64,000 bases of DNA, taken from NCBI RefSeq assembly GCF_003010955.1, contig NZ_PGGO01000005.1:124001-188000 (forward strand), read 5' to 3'. The notes beneath the pieces are model-generated. The model was not told where the DNA came from and searched no databases. It was given only the letters and a program-made list of their open reading frames with translations. The position numbers were made by a program, and so were the translations under genes. The DNA is from Phyllobacterium brassicacearum. GTDB lineage: Bacteria; Pseudomonadota; Alphaproteobacteria; Rhizobiales; Rhizobiaceae. Positions within the stretch are counted from its first letter, which is position 1. Each line of letters begins with the position of its first letter. Positions 61,684-64,000 of this stretch are shown here, one piece after another.

Positions 61684-62751
61684 TTATTGCGGCAGCTTGT
61701 CGTCAACACCCGCGACATAGAAATTCATGCCGAGAATGGTCTTGTCGTCAGCGGTCTCACCGGCCTTCAGCCATTCGGAACCATCCTGCTTCTTGATCGG
61801 GCCGGTGAATGGCTTCAGCTCTCCGGAGGTGATCTTGGCCTGTGTCTCTTCAGCGAGCTTCTTCACGTCGTCCGGCATGTTCGTGTAGGGCGCCATGACC
61901 ACCAGGCCTTCATGCATGCCGTGGAAGACATTGTGGGTTTTCCAGGTGCCGTCGAGCACCGCCTTGGCGCGTTCGATGTAGTATGGGCCCCAATTGTCCA
62001 CGATCGAGGTCAGCTGCGTTTCAGGTCCAAATTTGATCATGTCGGACGCCTGTCCGAAAGCCTTGATCTTGCGTTCCGCCGCTACCTGCATCGGCGCTGT
62101 CGAGTCCGTATGCTGCGTGATGATATCGACGCCCTGGTCAACGAGCGCCTTGGCGGCATCTGCTTCCTTGGCCGGGTCGAACCAGGAGTTGGCCCAGATG
62201 ATCTTGATCTTGAAGTTCGGATTAACCGATTGCGCTCCCAGCATGAACGAATTGATGCCTTGGACGACTTCCGGAATGGGGAACGAACCAATGTAACCGG
62301 CAACACCGGTCGTTGACATTTTTGCGGCGATCACGCCTTGGACATAACGGCCCTCGTAGAACCGCGAATTGTAGACGGCGACGTTTTCGGCGGTCTTGTA
62401 GCCCGTCGCATGCTCAAACTTCACGTCGGGGAATTTCTGCGCCACCTTGATGGTGGCGTCCATGTAGCCGAACGAGGTCGTAAAAATCAGCTTGTTTCCG
62501 GCTCGTGCGAGGCGTTCGATCGAACGTTCCGCGTCGGCACCTTCCGGCACGTTTTCGAGGAACGTGGTTTCGACCTTGTCGCCCAGCGCTTTCTCCAACT
62601 CCTTGCGGCCCTGGTCATGCTGGTATGTCCAACCGAAATCGCCGGGTGGTCCGATATAGATAAAGCCGACTTTCAGCTTTTCTTGAGCATTTGCTGCACC
62701 CGCGACAGCAAAGCTCGTCGCGATTGTCAGCGCCATCATCAGTTTTTTCAT
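61684..62751 (-). CDS. BMP-family ABC transporter substrate-binding protein
   Basis: A 355-residue periplasmic protein. The signal peptide (MMALTIATSFAVAGAANAQE region) is followed by the BMP/PnrA fold with KVGFIYIGPPGDFGWTYQHDQG, FTTSFGYMDATIKVAQKFPDV and GVDIITQHTDS. Related proteins bind nucleosides or other purine-like compounds. ATG 62751 follows GAGAGGTG; GTG 62763 is an alternative. It is the last gene of a minus-strand operon with two permeases. Confidence 0.93.
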   Translation of the reverse strand: MKKLMMALTIATSFAVAGAANAQEKLKVGFIYIGPPGDFGWTYQHDQGRKELEKALGDKVETTFLENVPEGADAERSIERLARAGNKLIFTTSFGYMDATIKVAQKFPDVKFEHATGYKTAENVAVYNSRFYEGRYVQGVIAAKMSTTGVAGYIGSFPIPEVVQGINSFMLGAQSVNPNFKIKIIWANSWFDPAKEADAAKALVDQGVDIITQHTDSTAPMQVAAERKIKAFGQASDMIKFGPETQLTSIVDNWGPYYIERAKAVLDGTWKTHNVFHGMHEGLVVMAPYTNMPDDVKKLAEETQAKITSGELKPFTGPIKKQDGSEWLKAGETADDKTILGMNFYVAGVDDKLPQ

Positions 62752-62808
62752 CTTGAAGTTCACCTCTCTGTTAAACCGATTGTGATGTCTTTTTGGTCTT
62801 GAGCCGCC

Positions 62809-63729
62809 TTAACGGTCTGGCACGAAGGGTTTGCCGAGCGATGTCGGCGTATTCATCAAGGTCAGCCGCTTGTTCCGGGAAATCAGCACAAGGACGACGA
62901 TCGTCGCCAGATAAGGCAAGGACGACATGAATTGCGACGGTATGCCGATGCCTAGCGCCTGTGCATGCAGCTGGCCGATACTTACCGCGCCGAAGAGATA
63001 GGCGCCGGCAAGAATACGCCATGGCCGCCACGACGCAAAGACCACCAGCGCCAGCGCGATCCAGCCCCTGCCCGCAGTCATGTTTTCCACCCACTGCGGC
63101 ACATAGACCAGCGAAAGCTGCCCACCGGCAAGTCCAGCACAGGCACCGCCGAACAACACAGCAAGGTAACGAATGCGGACAACGGGAACGCCCAGGGAAT
63201 GGGCCGACGTGTGATTGTCGCCGACTGCACGCAGCGTGAGGCCTGCGCGGGTCTTGAACAGGAACCACACCACGCCAATCGTCAGCAGGATGGAGATGTA
63301 GAAGATTGGGTCCTGTCCGAACAGGAACTTGCCGACATATGGCGAATCGGAGAAACCCGGAATGTACAGCGACGCCATCTTCACACCCGGTAAGCCAACG
63401 AAGCTTTCGCCGATCATCGCGGATGCTCCGAGGCCAAGCAAAGTCAGTGCCAGACCAGTTGCCACCTGATTGGTGACCAGCGTCAGCGTGAGAAAGCCGA
63501 AAAGTAGCGAAAATGCTGCGCCCGCTAGGATTGCCGCAACCATGCCAAGCCAGGCCGAACCTGTGGTCTGGGCAACGGCAAACCCCGCGACAGCACCCAT
63601 GACCATCATGCCTTCGACACCGAGATTGAGCACGCCGGAGCGCTCGACAACGAGTTCGCCGAGTGCTGCGATGAGAAGCGGCGTTGCCGCCGTTGCTATC
63701 GTCAGGAGTATGGCCTCGAACATCGTCAT
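62809..63729 (-). CDS. ABC transporter inner-membrane permease (nucleoside/BMP type), second permease
   Basis: A 306-residue permease with about eight hydrophobic spans. It has the family stretch ELVVERSGVLNLGVEGMMVMGA near the start and the ATPase-contacting region RAVGDNHTSAHSLGVPVVRIR. Together with the partial permease upstream it forms the channel for the BMP substrate. AAGGGTG precedes ATG 63729. It starts 1 nt after the stop of the upstream permease. Confidence 0.92.
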   Translation of the reverse strand: MTMFEAILLTIATAATPLLIAALGELVVERSGVLNLGVEGMMVMGAVAGFAVAQTTGSAWLGMVAAILAGAAFSLLFGFLTLTLVTNQVATGLALTLLGLGASAMIGESFVGLPGVKMASLYIPGFSDSPYVGKFLFGQDPIFYISILLTIGVVWFLFKTRAGLTLRAVGDNHTSAHSLGVPVVRIRYLAVLFGGACAGLAGGQLSLVYVPQWVENMTAGRGWIALALVVFASWRPWRILAGAYLFGAVSIGQLHAQALGIGIPSQFMSSLPYLATIVVLVLISRNKRLTLMNTPTSLGKPFVPDR

Positions 63730-63730
63730 T

Positions 63731-64000
63731 TCATGCACCCTTTGCCACTGCATCGCCCGCACGGGATACAATCCGGATGCGATAATAAATCAGGGTGTCA
63801 CTGGCGAGGACAAAAAACAGGATGATGCCTTGGAAGATGCGCGCTGATTTTTCGGAAATCCCCAATGAAATCTGAGCTGCTTCGCCCCCGAGATAGGAGA
63901 GTGCAAGCACGAGGCCCGCGGCAATTATCCCCAGCGGATTGAGCCTGCCGAGAAAGGCAACGATGATTGCGGTGAAGCCATATCCCGGCGAAATGCTGGT
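63731..64000 (-). CDS. ABC transporter permease (nucleoside/BMP type), first permease, 3' part
   Basis: The frame is open to the window edge. The visible 89 C-terminal residues contain SPGYGFTAIIVAFLGRLNPL, a glycine-containing loop and a final span (GIILFFVLASDTLIYYRIR). This is the usual C-terminus of the longer permease in BMP operons; the ATPase gene is expected further upstream, outside the window. Confidence 0.88.
   Translation of the reverse strand, partial: TSISPGYGFTAIIVAFLGRLNPLGIIAAGLVLALSYLGGEAAQISLGISEKSARIFQGIILFFVLASDTLIYYRIRIVSRAGDAVAKGA

Noticed and set aside
1-64000. CRISPR arrays or a complete prophage
   Set aside because: No regularly spaced repeat-spacer pattern, cas gene, integrase, terminase or capsid gene was seen on either strand.

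Overview
The window looks like a chromosomal segment of an alphaproteobacterium of the order Hyphomicrobiales (Rhizobiales). The evidence is the gene order pdhC-lpdA-lipA-coq10-cinA/ispDF-dusB-ntrBC-ntrYX-dat-hfq-hflX-mazG, a RirA-type Rrf2 regulator, Irr-type operators, and promoters of the EcfG general stress response class. A Phyllobacterium- or Brucellaceae-like genome is my best guess; the species cannot be named from sequence reading alone.

Layout. Positions 1-5.6 kb: end of the pyruvate dehydrogenase cluster and lipoate synthesis (pdhC, lpdA, lipA, coq10), with a small membrane-protein gene broken by an in-frame TAG. 5.6-7.3 kb: cinA-like and ispDF on the minus strand. 7.4-21.9 kb: the nitrogen-regulation block dusB-ntrB-ntrC and ntrY-ntrX, interrupted by a YfbU-like gene, a DUF1993 gene and a diguanylate cyclase, then dat-hfq-hflX. 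A metallo-hydrolase and a lactonase stand where I would expect trkA. 22-35.5 kb: housekeeping genes on the minus strand (mazG, metG, holB, tmk, dacA, rlpA, TatD, two metallo-hydrolase/deacylase genes) plus a winged-helix/TPR regulator.

35.8-48.8 kb is accessory. It starts with a degenerate tRNA-Ser-like copy and an intact tRNA-Ser(UGA). It then carries decayed lipoprotein genes, a compact run of tiny overlapping genes (38.6-39.9 kb) ending at a repeat that also occurs at 37.3 kb, a serine beta-lactamase-like hydrolase, many short hypothetical genes, and an acyltransferase gene split by TAG. 49-51 kb holds a TPR secreted protein and an ECF sigma/anti-sigma pair. 52-54.7 kb is a large autotransporter.

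44-59 kb is rich in small stress-type membrane proteins. It also has four matches to the EcfG promoter pattern (GGAAC, 16-18 nt, then CGTT or TT). Two of these precede short intergenic stretches that fold into three successive hairpins ending in a terminator-like stem, which I read as unannotated small RNAs (44.3 kb and 56.4 kb). The other two precede a host-attachment-family gene and a DUF883 gene.

59.6-61.7 kb is an iron-control module: rirA, then bfd-bfr, each transcription unit preceded by a near-palindromic TTTAGAA-TTCTAAA-type Irr box. The window ends in a BMP-family (nucleoside/basic membrane protein) ABC uptake operon on the minus strand.

I saw no CRISPR array, no intact insertion sequence and no complete prophage.
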